Positions 1 to 10,927 of a stretch of 64,000 nucleotides of DNA are shown here, piece after piece. The first letter of the stretch is position 1. Every line of letters begins with the position of its first letter. The translations under genes were made by a program, and so were the position numbers. The stretch comes from Polytrichum commune (Eukaryota; Streptophyta; Polytrichopsida; Polytrichales; Polytrichaceae). The notes beneath the pieces are model-generated. The model worked only from the letters and a program-made list of their open reading frames with translations, was not told the origin of the DNA and ran no database searches. Where the stretch lies: NCBI GenBank assembly GCA_950295325.1, contig OX485807.1, positions 12,489,001 through 12,553,000 on the forward strand, read 5' to 3'.

Positions 1-1894
1 CTCCATCCATGAACCTAACATCTTGGGAGTTAGATGGTCCCGGATCCGTTGGAGGCGCTTGTCTCCCGTTACTACCATTAGGTGGAACTCCTTGTCTATT
101 TTGTATTGGAATGTAACCGGTTGTAGTTTGCAAGCCCGCCGGTGGATGAAAAGTTTGCCTAGCATTACTATGGTCATAGTATAAGTTAGGTGGCCTAAGT
201 TCATTGGCCGGTACTCCTTGTGGCCTAGCACCTCGCATATTATCCCTTGCTTGTTGTTGTGGATTAGCCACCGGGTAAGGGACATTAATTATTTTGTCCG
301 GTTGGCGACACGTATCCGAGGGATGACTTCCTCCACAATTGCTACAATTAAACTCTTGACCTTCGGACCAACATTGTCCTTGAGCGTGCCACCTTCCACA
401 AAAGGGATGAAATTCCTTCTTCTCTAAATTTTGGCCACCTTGCCCTCTAGGTTGTGGTCCTCTATTGCTTCCATTTCCATAGTGAGGTGGCGCTTGACCT
501 CGTTGATTTTGTTGAGGTGGGTTACCGTTTCCTCTTTGGTCACGGTTTTGTCCACTTCTACAAAATTGACGCGTGTGGCCCGGTTGGCCACATTGGACAC
601 ACCATAATCCGGAAGAATGCCTACCCGACTCAACCGGGGGTGGAGGCCCCGGTTGTTGACTCCGGATCATTAATGACATTTGATCCGTGAGGCTTTGCAT
701 TTGTTTTATCATAGCCTCTTGGAATCCTAGTTGGCTAGCACCTAGTCTTCTCTCAACCTCCTCCAAGTGTGGATCCGTTCTAGGGGCCGGTAGTGCCAAA
801 AGAGGTGCCGGTTCCCTAACCGCTAAAGGTCGGGGACCGGTGTCCACAATGGCATATGGAATTTGGTTCTCATACTTAGCGGGTTCTACCGCTACCACCC
901 TAGGGCGTATGGGGATGAATTGTGGGATCAATTCATCCTCCCTTCTCCATAGCCTTTCGTGATCTTTATCCAAGTTTTCAATATATCTAGCCGCACGCTT
1001 GGCATCCGCCAAGGTCAAGGGATTCCTTTCTAGAACACCCCTAATAGTTCCGGACTTAAAAAACCCTTGAATGAAAAATTGCTTTAGCGTGTCGTCGTTG
1101 AGCATGGTACCCACAAATCTAGTGCACACTAAATCAAACCTCCTAATGTAAGCCGAAATTTCTTCCTCCCTTCCTTGCTTCAATGACGACAATGCCCTTA
1201 ATGCGGTACTTTGACCCACTTCCGGCCTAAATTCGTTAAGAAACTCCCTTTGTAATTGTTCCCATCCCCTAAAATGTCCCTCGGCATGATCCCGATACCA
1301 TTCATAGGCTTCCCCCTCTAGAGTGGTAGGAAACCACACTAACCAATAACCCGGGTCGGTTATGAGGAAGCTAGCCAACCGTTCGATATACCGTTCCATG
1401 TGCCGAGAGGGGTCCTCATCCTTGGTCCCATAAAATTTAGGGAGATGAGATGGCATATCCATCGCCGCTAAATTTTGTGGAACCACAATTGGTAGGCCTC
1501 TTGGCCTAACCAATGGGTCTATTGGAGGTATAGGAGGTATGGGCGGAATTGGGGGTATGGGTGGTGGATCCATCCCCCGTTCCTCGGCCATGGTGACCGG
1601 TGAACTATTCAACAATCCCCTATCAACTTCTACCGGGAATTCTTCTCTAAGTGTATAATTTTCCGAAGAAGTTTCACCACTCAATTTGGAGGGAGTGATC
1701 TCCTCTTCAAGTTGAGCTCCAAGTTCTAAGGTGTCTAGAATTGACCTAGTCCTAGGTTCGACGTTCAAACAACTCTCTATTCTAACATTATCTTGTTCTA
1801 ATCTATCACTGATTTTAGAGGACCGCCTCTTTCGAGTAGATTTCTCTAGTCCTACTATCAAACTTGGTTTTTGTGAGCGAGTCCTACCTTGCAT
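1..1894 (-). CDS. Gag N-terminal part of a second gag-pol copy, cut by window edge
   Basis: Duplicate of 8125-10018: the same ATG (complement of 1892-1894) and the same frame, giving the first 631 residues of the polyprotein through Gag and both zinc knuckles before the window ends. Internal overlapping frames translate identically to those in the complete copy. Whether this copy also lacks the RT half cannot be seen because that part lies outside the window. Confidence 0.9.
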   Translation of the reverse strand, partial: MQGRTRSQKPSLIVGLEKSTRKRRSSKISDRLEQDNVRIESCLNVEPRTRSILDTLELGAQLEEEITPSKLSGETSSENYTLREEFPVEVDRGLLNSSPVTMAEERGMDPPPIPPIPPIPPIPPIDPLVRPRGLPIVVPQNLAAMDMPSHLPKFYGTKDEDPSRHMERYIERLASFLITDPGYWLVWFPTTLEGEAYEWYRDHAEGHFRGWEQLQREFLNEFRPEVGQSTALRALSSLKQGREEEISAYIRRFDLVCTRFVGTMLNDDTLKQFFIQGFFKSGTIRGVLERNPLTLADAKRAARYIENLDKDHERLWRREDELIPQFIPIRPRVVAVEPAKYENQIPYAIVDTGPRPLAVREPAPLLALPAPRTDPHLEEVERRLGASQLGFQEAMIKQMQSLTDQMSLMIRSQQPGPPPPVESGRHSSGLWCVQCGQPGHTRQFCRSGQNRDQRGNGNPPQQNQRGQAPPHYGNGSNRGPQPRGQGGQNLEKKEFHPFCGRWHAQGQCWSEGQEFNCSNCGGSHPSDTCRQPDKIINVPYPVANPQQQARDNMRGARPQGVPANELRPPNLYYDHSNARQTFHPPAGLQTTTGYIPIQNRQGVPPNGSNGRQAPPTDPGPSNSQDVRFMDG

Positions 1895-2803
1895 TCCATA
1901 AGAATCGATCGACCCTCACTTGACCACACATAATCCTAGCAATTCCCCTCTTAATATTTTCACTTGTCTTGGTGTGGTTATAATTTTTTTAGGAGGTGAG
2001 GAAAAGAACCTGCAAGCCCACTTAGGTGAAAGAATCCCAATAGGGGATAGGCATGTTCATGTTAATTTTTTGGTTAAGTCGGAGCATCACCTCCGCACCT
2101 TCCCGCAAATTAACACTCACCACAATACCGATTGTGAGGGGGTGACCTTCCGAGTAGATTATGTTAAAAGTCGAGGCTTCACCCTTCAACTTCTCACACC
2201 ATCCACAATTCGGGAATTACCCTCTACGACGGATAACAACAATTACGAGTACAAAAGGCATTCCTTAATTAGTTAATGAGTTCACTTTGAAGAAATAAAC
2301 ATACCTTGAGCAATCGCATCCCCCTGTGAGTTAGCACTCCCCTCAATCGTGACTCAATGTAACAACACCATAAACTTTGTGAAATATTAATTTAATCTAG
2401 AGCATGAAATGACAACTCCCAAAACTTTGAGACTCACCCCGAGGTGAGTGTCAAAGTTCAATGTCCTAAGGTGAATTTACCCTCTAATGTTTTAATGAGC
2501 TACTCGGTTATAGGTTCCTTTTAAGTTCTTAGCAAATCCCCAAAAAGGTTGAGGACGTACCTTCGCCGCGCTCCTTCCTCAAAAATGAATTTGCGTAATT
2601 GACAATGCAATTCATTCCAAGGAATAGTTGAAATACAATGAATTCAAATGTAACCCAAAGAGAGAATACTTACCGAGTTTCGGGTGCTCCTTCCCTTCTC
2701 TCAAGTTTGTGTCTCCAATTTTTCCTAGTTGCCTCCAAGTCTCCTAGTCGCCTCCAAGTCTTGTAACTACCTTCCGCTTCGCTCCCGGCAGACGCACCAA
2801 TTA
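1..2803 (-). mobile_element. Partial internal region of the next tandem retrotransposon unit
   Basis: Runs directly from the LTR at 2804 leftward as leader plus gag, matching 8125-10927. The array is therefore internal-LTR-internal-LTR, with one LTR shared between units. The leader between gag ATG and LTR is 909 bp and has no sense ORF. Confidence 0.9.
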
Positions 2804-4398
2804 TGTGAGGCCAAACCCCCCACCCTTAAGCGTCCGTAGTCCGAGTAGTGGGTTTGGGCTCACATTCTTCCGCGGTATTGGATTTGGACTTGGATGAGTC
2901 CATAGTGCAAGGTTCACCCTTCAAGTGGTCTTGGATTTAACTAGCTCCTTCATAAACCCAGCTCCTTCATAAACCCAGCTTCTTAGCTTCTAACTAAACA
3001 AACCCAGCTCCTTCATAAACCCAGGTCCTTCATGAACCCAGCTCCTTAGCTTCTAACTAAACAAACCCAGCTCTTTACTTTCTAACTAAACAAACCCAGC
3101 TCCTTCATAAACCCAGCTCCTTCATGAACCCACAACTTTGTAGTTGTAATCCCCAACTACCTCACTAATTATTCAAGCCCTTAACTAATCTTCCTACCTA
3201 ATTTCCCTAATTCTACTAACAACCCCTTTCTAATCACACAATTCTTCTCTAATCCTAAAATCCTAAAATCCTAGAGAGGAGAGGGGGAGAGAGAATTTCC
3301 TAACTTCACTAAGACTAACTAATCCACACAAGTATATTTTTGCACTCATCACAACATCAAGTGCTCAACTCTTAAACATGGAACTTACAACCACGTGTAT
3401 TCAAAACATGAACTTTAAGTACCACAAATTGGAATCATGAATTAACTTTAAAATCCTTCACGTCAACACTAATTCTACCAAGAGGTCAAGCCCTCTTCAA
3501 GGCTAACAAGCCTTGGCTCTCAAACTAAAAACTAAGCACACACATGTGCTCCAATATGGCTTCCCACACCCACACTTATAACTCGTGGGGTGCCTTGGAG
3601 CACAAAGGAAAGAGAGGATGAGTGAGGGAAGAATGAGGGATTATATAGTAAGCTTGAGGGGGTGAGCACCCTCAAGGCTCACGATAAGCCCTTGAGATTT
3701 CCTCCTACTTAGTAGGCGCCAATCCTATCTTCTAAGTCTTCCTCCCTCAAATGATCAACAAGGATCCTAATTCGAACATTTAACTAGCCTTGGCTTTCTA
3801 CCTACCACACTTTACCAAACTTGGGATGCTTAACTAGCCTTGGCTTTCTACCTACCACACTTTACCAAACTTGGGATGCTTCAACCCAAACTTAGCCTCC
3901 TTCGCTTTCCGCCGCCATAACTTTCTCCCCTTACTTTCCCAAATCGTCGCTCACCACTTAATTCAAACCACGATGCTTAACTCGTGATTTGATTGGTGCT
4001 TTGAGAATTTGCTTATCCTCCACCTTGCATTCTTCCTTGGGCCTCCCCCATTAAGTGGCCATGATGAGGTGGTCCACTTGTGCGCTCCATGTGATCCTCC
4101 ATTCATCCCAATTCGAATGCACTTGCCTCTTGAGTCACTTTGGTTGTCTCCATCCATTTGTACTAGCCTACTCACTAACTACTCAATCCAAGTTCTCCTT
4201 ACCTATCCTCATTCACTCAAATCCTTCCGAAGGTAAAAACACAATAACAACTCACATCCTAGCCTCTTACAACATGGTACTTCTAAGACTAACATTTCAC
4301 TCTTTTTATATTTTTGTGAAGTAACATGCTACTTCAAAGTGCATCAACTAACGTTTCAAGGGTCTAAGACTAAATGTGGGCACCCTTTTGGGCTCACA
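2804..4398 (-). repeat. LTR (3' LTR of the complete element, shared with the left copy)
   Basis: The end at 4398 is fixed because the left and right copies diverge exactly there (TAATTGG follows here, CTTGCCC follows at 12523). The end at 2804 is inferred from the TGTGAG/CTCACA terminal inverted repeat and the adjacent primer-binding site. Internal structure: a 50-bp perfect tandem duplication at 3781-3880 and a cluster of AACCCAGCTCCTTCAT-type short repeats at 2943-3133. In the array this LTR serves as 3' LTR of the complete unit and 5' LTR of the partial one. Confidence 0.9.
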
Positions 4399-4459
4399 TA
4401 ATTGGCGACCATCGGGGGATGAATCCAAACATCTCTTGCTCCAAGGGTAAGTTGCCTAG

Positions 4460-7400
4460 TCAAGCTCGGTACTCCTTACATCTACTTCCCGATGTACGGG
4501 TAGGAAAGAGCTCACCATTCAACGTTTCCAATTGAATTGAATTATTAGGAAAGACCTCATAGACAAGGTAAGGTCCTAACCATACCGCATTGAATTTCGC
4601 CGGAAATTCAAGCTTTCGTGCGTCTTGAATCATGACCATCATTCCCGGTGTTAGGGCCCTTCTCTTATGTCGTTTGTCGAAAGTAATATTTCTCCTTCTT
4701 TGGATTGCCTCAATATGTTGAGCCGCCATTCTCTTCCCTTCGTCAAGTGCTTCCAAATCGGTTAGTCGATTTCGTAAGGATTGACTTTCGGTAAGTCTCG
4801 TACTCACGGCCACCCTAAGTGACTCGACTTCATATTCGATTGGTAGTGTCGCTTCAAGACCATAGACTAAGGAAAATGGTGTAGCACGCGTAGTTACCTT
4901 ATAGGTTGTACGGTATGCCCAAAGTGCCGCCGTTAGTTTCGTATCCCAATCCCGCTTCGAGTCTATAACCGTCTTGCGTAGTATACTCACCAAAATTCCG
5001 TTAACCCTTTCCGTTTGTCCATTGGTTTGTGGGTGGTAGGGAGTAGTCTTCCGGTGATCAATTTTAAATTTCTCTGTCATCTCTCGAATCAAGTCATTCA
5101 AAAAGTGAGTACCCCTATCGCTTACTAGGATCTTCGGCACCCCGAACCGCGAAATTATGTTTTCGTACATAAATGTTGCCGCGTGTTCCGCCGTGTCGGT
5201 CTTCACCGCTTTGGCTTCCGCCCACTTGGTGAGGTACTCGGTTGCCACCACAATATATTTCATTCCTTTTGAAGATTGGGGATGGACCTCACCCACATAG
5301 TCGATGCCCCATTTTTCGAAAGGAATTAAGGGTAATGATACATGTAAAGGCATCTCCATTCTAAGGTCGTCTCGGGCATACCGTTGGCAAGCGTCGCATT
5401 TCCTTACATAGTCATGGGCGTCCTTAAATAGTGTAGGCCAAAAGTAGCCCGCTCTAAGTATTTTTTGCCCGGTGAGTTGACCCGAGAAGTGACCGCCGCA
5501 AGCGCTATCGTGGCAAGCGATTAAAATCGCTTCAACCTCCGTTTTTGACACGCATCGTCGTAAAATACCATCGGACCCCCTTCTAAACAACCTATGGCCC
5601 ACTACAACAAATTGCCTACTATTTACCCTCACCTTCCTTCTCTCTTCTTTTGTCCACTCTTTGGGCAACTTGTGGGTTGTTAGAAATTCCACTATGCCCG
5701 CATACCACTCCGGTGTAGAAGTGACCACAAAGAGGCTATCATCTACTAACATATCATTTACCGGATTTTTTCCTATCTCCTCCGACAACCTAGACAAGTG
5801 GTCCGCTTGTAAATGCATACGACCCGGTTTATATTCCACCGTGTAGTCGAATTCTTCTAATAACAAAACCCACCTAGCTAACCTACCACTTAACTCCGCC
5901 TTGTTAATTAGATACTTGATAGCCATGTGGTCAACAAAAAATACAACCGGGTTGCACATGAGGTAATGCCTAAACTTTTTAACGGAAAACACCATGGCTA
6001 GGCACTCCCTCTCCGTTGTAGAGTAGTTTCTTTCGGCGGGGGTCAATTGCTTACTCGCATAAGCTATAGGTTGATCCTTCTCTTTTTCTCCCGTTGCTTG
6101 ACAAAGCGCACTCCCTATTGCCACATTACTAGCATCACAATAGACGTGAAAAGGTTTACCCCAATTGGGTGGTATCAACACCGGATAGGTGCTCAACCTA
6201 TCCCGCAATTCCTCAAAGGCTTTTTGACAAGCATCCGTCCACTCGAATTTGACATCCTTTTTGAGCAAATGGGTAATGGGCACCGCTATCTTTGAAAAAT
6301 TAGGAATAAGTTCCCGGTACCATCCCACATGTCCTAACAACTTAGAGATCCCCTTGGAATTGGTTGGAGTTGCCAAGTCGCTTATGGCCGCAATCTTATC
6401 CGGATCGGGTTCTCTACCTTTCTCACTAACAACATAACCCAACAACACTCCCTTATTCACTCCCAAAAATGTCTTATCCGGGTTCAATGCTAACCTCATC
6501 TTCCTACACCTAACCAATGCCTCCCTAACACAATGTAGGTGATCATCCACATACCGCCAATCCGCTTCCGACACATGTGCTTGCTCCTCTTTGTTCCGAT
6601 ACCAATCGGAAGGCACATTGGGGTAATCTTTCACATCTTGACCTACAACTATCCCCGTAGACGTGGTCTTGAAATGTAAAGGCTCCTCCAATTTCGATGA
6701 CTCAATAATCACATCCTCCTCTTGAGTCCCATCTACATGAATTAAACTAACCTCACCCTCTTCCACGTCATCTACCCAAGGTGTTAACCCACCGCTAACC
6801 CACTCTTCCTCGGTGAGCACCTCACATGGCTCCAACAATGAGCCCTCTCCTAAACTAACACTAGGAAATTCACTCCCTAAGCCTACTTGGTGAAATGTAA
6901 CCATTACATCAACCTCGGACTCGGGGTACTCCCTTAGCCATTGGGCATAATCCCCATTATCCCCATAATTGTAAAAATTAGGACCTAGACTTCCCGAGCC
7001 CGAATCTATAACAACCCTTTGACCTTCGGGATGGACGACTCCCACCAATGCCTTGCCAATCTCATTCTCGTTTAAGTCATCAATTTCCTTCTCCAATGGC
7101 AAATACATCTCCTTCTTCATCCATCCTTCTAATGAACCAATGGACACTATGACCCTATTACCCTCCGGACCATAAGTGATGGATGGTTTAGGTCCACCCC
7201 AATTGACCATAGCATTCGCCATCCGCAACCAAGGCCTACCTAGCAAAATGGGGAAGGTGTCCTTGTTGGAGTGCATTTTAATGACATGGAAGGTGACCAA
7301 GTACTCCTCACCTCCCGTAGTCATTCTACAATCCTTGATCATCCCCAAAGGCGTAGTCGAACTTTGATTTGCCATATTTATGACCAAAGGTGAAGGCCCC

Positions 7401-10018
7401 GTGAGTCCAAGTCCCAATTTTTTCATAGTATCCTCCGGTAGTATATTTAGACTACTCCCTCCGTCGACTAGCACATTAGGAACCACCTTATCTACTATAA
7501 CAACTTCTATTTCTATAGCTTTCACGTCTCTTCCACCTTGTGATTGGATCCTAGCGGCTATTTTAGCTTTCACCTTCCTCATCCTCTTGTGTACCGGCAT
7601 TCCCTCCTTTAATGTTTTCCTTGCCGTGGGTGAAATTTCCAATAGTTGGCCGAAAGTAATATCCGCCTTGAGTGTACTAAGGTCCGCCCACAAGTCGTAC
7701 CTGGTAGATCTTTCCACCTTAGAATTACCCACTACGTCGAATTTGTCTACGGGAATCCCCGGTCCTTCCCATTCACCCACATCGCTATTATCCAAGTCAT
7801 GTACCGCATTAGTCCTCTCCCTATATTGTAAAATTATATTTTCCCTCTCCACATCCTTAGTAGCTCTTCTAGCTACCCTATCCAACTCGGAGAGATTAAT
7901 CTCTTCATCCGAAGAGTAATTTCCTTGCTCTCCTATTCCTACCTCCAACGAGGCATCCCCTCTCCTAGCCCTAGTAGTTACCGCTAGTGCAGGTGCTTCT
8001 TCAACCACACCCTTACCCTTCACTAACTCATATGTAATAGCATTGGTGTGAGGAGGCCATTGATTTTGCTCCTCTCCAATTCTCGTTGGGAGAGGAAGCA
8101 TGTCATCACATGTGGCCTCCAACACTCCATCCATGAACCTAACATCTTGGGAGTTAGATGGTCCCGGATCCGTTGGAGGCGCTTGTCTCCCGTTACTACC
8201 ATTAGGTGGAACTCCTTGTCTATTTTGTATTGGAATGTAACCGGTTGTAGTTTGCAAGCCCGCCGGTGGATGAAAAGTTTGCCTAGCATTACTATGGTCA
8301 TAGTATAAGTTAGGTGGCCTAAGTTCATTGGCCGGTACTCCTTGTGGCCTAGCACCTCGCATATTATCCCTTGCTTGTTGTTGTGGATTAGCCACCGGGT
8401 AAGGGACATTAATTATTTTGTCCGGTTGGCGACACGTATCCGAGGGATGACTTCCTCCACAATTGCTACAATTAAACTCTTGACCTTCGGACCAACATTG
8501 TCCTTGAGCGTGCCACCTTCCACAAAAGGGATGAAATTCCTTCTTCTCTAAATTTTGGCCACCTTGCCCTCTAGGTTGTGGTCCTCTATTGCTTCCATTT
8601 CCATAGTGAGGTGGCGCTTGACCTCGTTGATTTTGTTGAGGTGGGTTACCGTTTCCTCTTTGGTCACGGTTTTGTCCACTTCTACAAAATTGACGCGTGT
8701 GGCCCGGTTGGCCACATTGGACACACCATAATCCGGAAGAATGCCTACCCGACTCAACCGGGGGTGGAGGCCCCGGTTGTTGACTCCGGATCATTAATGA
8801 CATTTGATCCGTGAGGCTTTGCATTTGTTTTATCATAGCCTCTTGGAATCCTAGTTGGCTAGCACCTAGTCTTCTCTCAACCTCCTCCAAGTGTGGATCC
8901 GTTCTAGGGGCCGGTAGTGCCAAAAGAGGTGCCGGTTCCCTAACCGCTAAAGGTCGGGGACCGGTGTCCACAATGGCATATGGAATTTGGTTCTCATACT
9001 TAGCGGGTTCTACCGCTACCACCCTAGGGCGTATGGGGATGAATTGTGGGATCAATTCATCCTCCCTTCTCCATAGCCTTTCGTGATCTTTATCCAAGTT
9101 TTCAATATATCTAGCCGCACGCTTGGCATCCGCCAAGGTCAAGGGATTCCTTTCTAGAACACCCCTAATAGTTCCGGACTTAAAAAACCCTTGAATGAAA
9201 AATTGCTTTAGCGTGTCGTCGTTGAGCATGGTACCCACAAATCTAGTGCACACTAAATCAAACCTCCTAATGTAAGCCGAAATTTCTTCCTCCCTTCCTT
9301 GCTTCAATGACGACAATGCCCTTAATGCGGTACTTTGACCCACTTCCGGCCTAAATTCGTTAAGAAACTCCCTTTGTAATTGTTCCCATCCCCTAAAATG
9401 TCCCTCGGCATGATCCCGATACCATTCATAGGCTTCCCCCTCTAGAGTGGTAGGAAACCACACTAACCAATAACCCGGGTCGGTTATGAGGAAGCTAGCC
9501 AACCGTTCGATATACCGTTCCATGTGCCGAGAGGGGTCCTCATCCTTGGTCCCATAAAATTTAGGGAGATGAGATGGCATATCCATCGCCGCTAAATTTT
9601 GTGGAACCACAATTGGTAGGCCTCTTGGCCTAACCAATGGGTCTATTGGAGGTATAGGAGGTATGGGCGGAATTGGGGGTATGGGTGGTGGATCCATCCC
9701 CCGTTCCTCGGCCATGGTGACCGGTGAACTATTCAACAATCCCCTATCAACTTCTACCGGGAATTCTTCTCTAAGTGTATAATTTTCCGAAGAAGTTTCA
9801 CCACTCAATTTGGAGGGAGTGATCTCCTCTTCAAGTTGAGCTCCAAGTTCTAAGGTGTCTAGAATTGACCTAGTCCTAGGTTCGACGTTCAAACAACTCT
9901 CTATTCTAACATTATCTTGTTCTAATCTATCACTGATTTTAGAGGACCGCCTCTTTCGAGTAGATTTCTCTAGTCCTACTATCAAACTTGGTTTTTGTGA
10001 GCGAGTCCTACCTTGCAT
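4460..10018 (-). CDS. Gag-pol polyprotein with N-terminal half of RT deleted
   Basis: An 1852-residue open frame starting at ATG 10018. In order: retrotransposon Gag domain (about residues 140-300); a CCHC knuckle (CVQCGQPGHTRQFC, about 430-445) and a second CX2CX3HX4C-like knuckle (about 514-529); aspartic protease with VDGGSS (active Asp about 852); an RT remnant beginning abruptly at the YVDD box (1156-1159) and continuing through the connection; RNase H (CDASN, Asp about 1295); integrase with HHCC zinc finger (about 1500-1545) and DD35E core (GIDYVG, SDRG, ERVN). A GPY motif (WLGPYLV) ends it. Between protease and YVDD there is acidic linker but none of the RT motifs that carry the first catalytic Asp, the GxxQ/PFGL region or the KKDG loop. 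The frame is otherwise uninterrupted, so the deletion is in frame and looks tolerated or recent. The stop lies only 61 bp from the 3' LTR. Confidence 0.93.
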   Translation of the reverse strand: MQGRTRSQKPSLIVGLEKSTRKRRSSKISDRLEQDNVRIESCLNVEPRTRSILDTLELGAQLEEEITPSKLSGETSSENYTLREEFPVEVDRGLLNSSPVTMAEERGMDPPPIPPIPPIPPIPPIDPLVRPRGLPIVVPQNLAAMDMPSHLPKFYGTKDEDPSRHMERYIERLASFLITDPGYWLVWFPTTLEGEAYEWYRDHAEGHFRGWEQLQREFLNEFRPEVGQSTALRALSSLKQGREEEISAYIRRFDLVCTRFVGTMLNDDTLKQFFIQGFFKSGTIRGVLERNPLTLADAKRAARYIENLDKDHERLWRREDELIPQFIPIRPRVVAVEPAKYENQIPYAIVDTGPRPLAVREPAPLLALPAPRTDPHLEEVERRLGASQLGFQEAMIKQMQSLTDQMSLMIRSQQPGPPPPVESGRHSSGLWCVQCGQPGHTRQFCRSGQNRDQRGNGNPPQQNQRGQAPPHYGNGSNRGPQPRGQGGQNLEKKEFHPFCGRWHAQGQCWSEGQEFNCSNCGGSHPSDTCRQPDKIINVPYPVANPQQQARDNMRGARPQGVPANELRPPNLYYDHSNARQTFHPPAGLQTTTGYIPIQNRQGVPPNGSNGRQAPPTDPGPSNSQDVRFMDGVLEATCDDMLPLPTRIGEEQNQWPPHTNAITYELVKGKGVVEEAPALAVTTRARRGDASLEVGIGEQGNYSSDEEINLSELDRVARRATKDVERENIILQYRERTNAVHDLDNSDVGEWEGPGIPVDKFDVVGNSKVERSTRYDLWADLSTLKADITFGQLLEISPTARKTLKEGMPVHKRMRKVKAKIAARIQSQGGRDVKAIEIEVVIVDKVVPNVLVDGGSSLNILPEDTMKKLGLGLTGPSPLVINMANQSSTTPLGMIKDCRMTTGGEEYLVTFHVIKMHSNKDTFPILLGRPWLRMANAMVNWGGPKPSITYGPEGNRVIVSIGSLEGWMKKEMYLPLEKEIDDLNENEIGKALVGVVHPEGQRVVIDSGSGSLGPNFYNYGDNGDYAQWLREYPESEVDVMVTFHQVGLGSEFPSVSLGEGSLLEPCEVLTEEEWVSGGLTPWVDDVEEGEVSLIHVDGTQEEDVIIESSKLEEPLHFKTTSTGIVVGQDVKDYPNVPSDWYRNKEEQAHVSEADWRYVDDHLHCVREALVRCRKMRLALNPDKTFLGVNKGVLLGYVVSEKGREPDPDKIAAISDLATPTNSKGISKLLGHVGWYRELIPNFSKIAVPITHLLKKDVKFEWTDACQKAFEELRDRLSTYPVLIPPNWGKPFHVYCDASNVAIGSALCQATGEKEKDQPIAYASKQLTPAERNYSTTERECLAMVFSVKKFRHYLMCNPVVFFVDHMAIKYLINKAELSGRLARWVLLLEEFDYTVEYKPGRMHLQADHLSRLSEEIGKNPVNDMLVDDSLFVVTSTPEWYAGIVEFLTTHKLPKEWTKEERRKVRVNSRQFVVVGHRLFRRGSDGILRRCVSKTEVEAILIACHDSACGGHFSGQLTGQKILRAGYFWPTLFKDAHDYVRKCDACQRYARDDLRMEMPLHVSLPLIPFEKWGIDYVGEVHPQSSKGMKYIVVATEYLTKWAEAKAVKTDTAEHAATFMYENIISRFGVPKILVSDRGTHFLNDLIREMTEKFKIDHRKTTPYHPQTNGQTERVNGILVSILRKTVIDSKRDWDTKLTAALWAYRTTYKVTTRATPFSLVYGLEATLPIEYEVESLRVAVSTRLTESQSLRNRLTDLEALDEGKRMAAQHIEAIQRRRNITFDKRHKRRALTPGMMVMIQDARKLEFPAKFNAVWLGPYLVYEVFPNNSIQLETLNGELFPTRTSGSRCKEYRA

Positions 10019-10927
10019 TCCATAAGAATCGATCGACCCTCACTTGACCACACATAATCCTAGCAATTCCCCTCTTAATATTTTCACTTGTCTTGGTGTG
10101 GTTATAATTTTTTTAGGAGGTGAGGAAAAGAACCTGCAAGCCCACTTAGGTGAAAGAATCCCAATAGGGGATAGGCATGTTCATGTTAATTTTTTGGTTA
10201 AGTCGGAGCATCACCTCCGCACCTTCCCGCAAATTAACACTCACCACAATACCGATTGTGAGGGGGTGACCTTCCGAGTAGATTATGTTAAAAGTCGAGG
10301 CTTCACCCTTCAACTTCTCACACCATCCACAATTCGGGAATTACCCTCTACGACGGATAACAACAATTACGAGTACAAAAGGCATTCCTTAATTAGTTAA
10401 TGAGTTCACTTTGAAGAAATAAACATACCTTGAGCAATCGCATCCCCCTGTGAGTTAGCACTCCCCTCAATCGTGACTCAATGTAACAACACCATAAACT
10501 TTGTGAAATATTAATTTAATCTAGAGCATGAAATGACAACTCCCAAAACTTTGAGACTCACCCCGAGGTGAGTGTCAAAGTTCAATGTCCTAAGGTGAAT
10601 TTACCCTCTAATGTTTTAATGAGCTACTCGGTTATAGGTTCCTTTTAAGTTCTTAGCAAATCCCCAAAAAGGTTGAGGACGTACCTTCGCCGCGCTCCTT
10701 CCTCAAAAATGAATTTGCGTAATTGACAATGCAATTCATTCCAAGGAATAGTTGAAATACAATGAATTCAAATGTAACCCAAAGAGAGAATACTTACCGA
10801 GTTTCGGGTGCTCCTTCCCTTCTCTCAAGTTTGTGTCTCCAATTTTTCCTAGTTGCCTCCAAGTCTCCTAGTCGCCTCCAAGTCTTGTAACTACCTTCCG
10901 CTTCGCTCCCGGCAGACGCACCAATTA
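10019..10927 (-). other. Retrotransposon leader between 5' LTR and gag
   Basis: A 909-bp stretch with no sense-strand gene. It contains the candidate primer-binding site near 10923 and, on the opposite strand, a 118-codon open frame (10044-10400) that is duplicated at 1920-2276. I do not recognise that product. Confidence 0.8.
10906..10923 (-). promoter_or_regulatory. Candidate primer-binding site (tRNA-Arg-like)
   Basis: Four bases after the 5' LTR end the minus strand reads TGGTGCGTCTGCCGGGAG, which starts with the TGG expected of a tRNA CCA end. From memory it resembles the 3' end of a plant tRNA-Arg of the GCGCCTG acceptor type, with about two mismatches; the tRNA assignment is inference. 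The left copy has the same site at 2782-2799. Confidence 0.6.

Noticed and set aside
7380-7919. 179-codon plus-strand frame opposite gag-pol
   Set aside because: Lies antisense to the protease region in a highly biased coding sequence; composition explains it, and no domain is recognisable.
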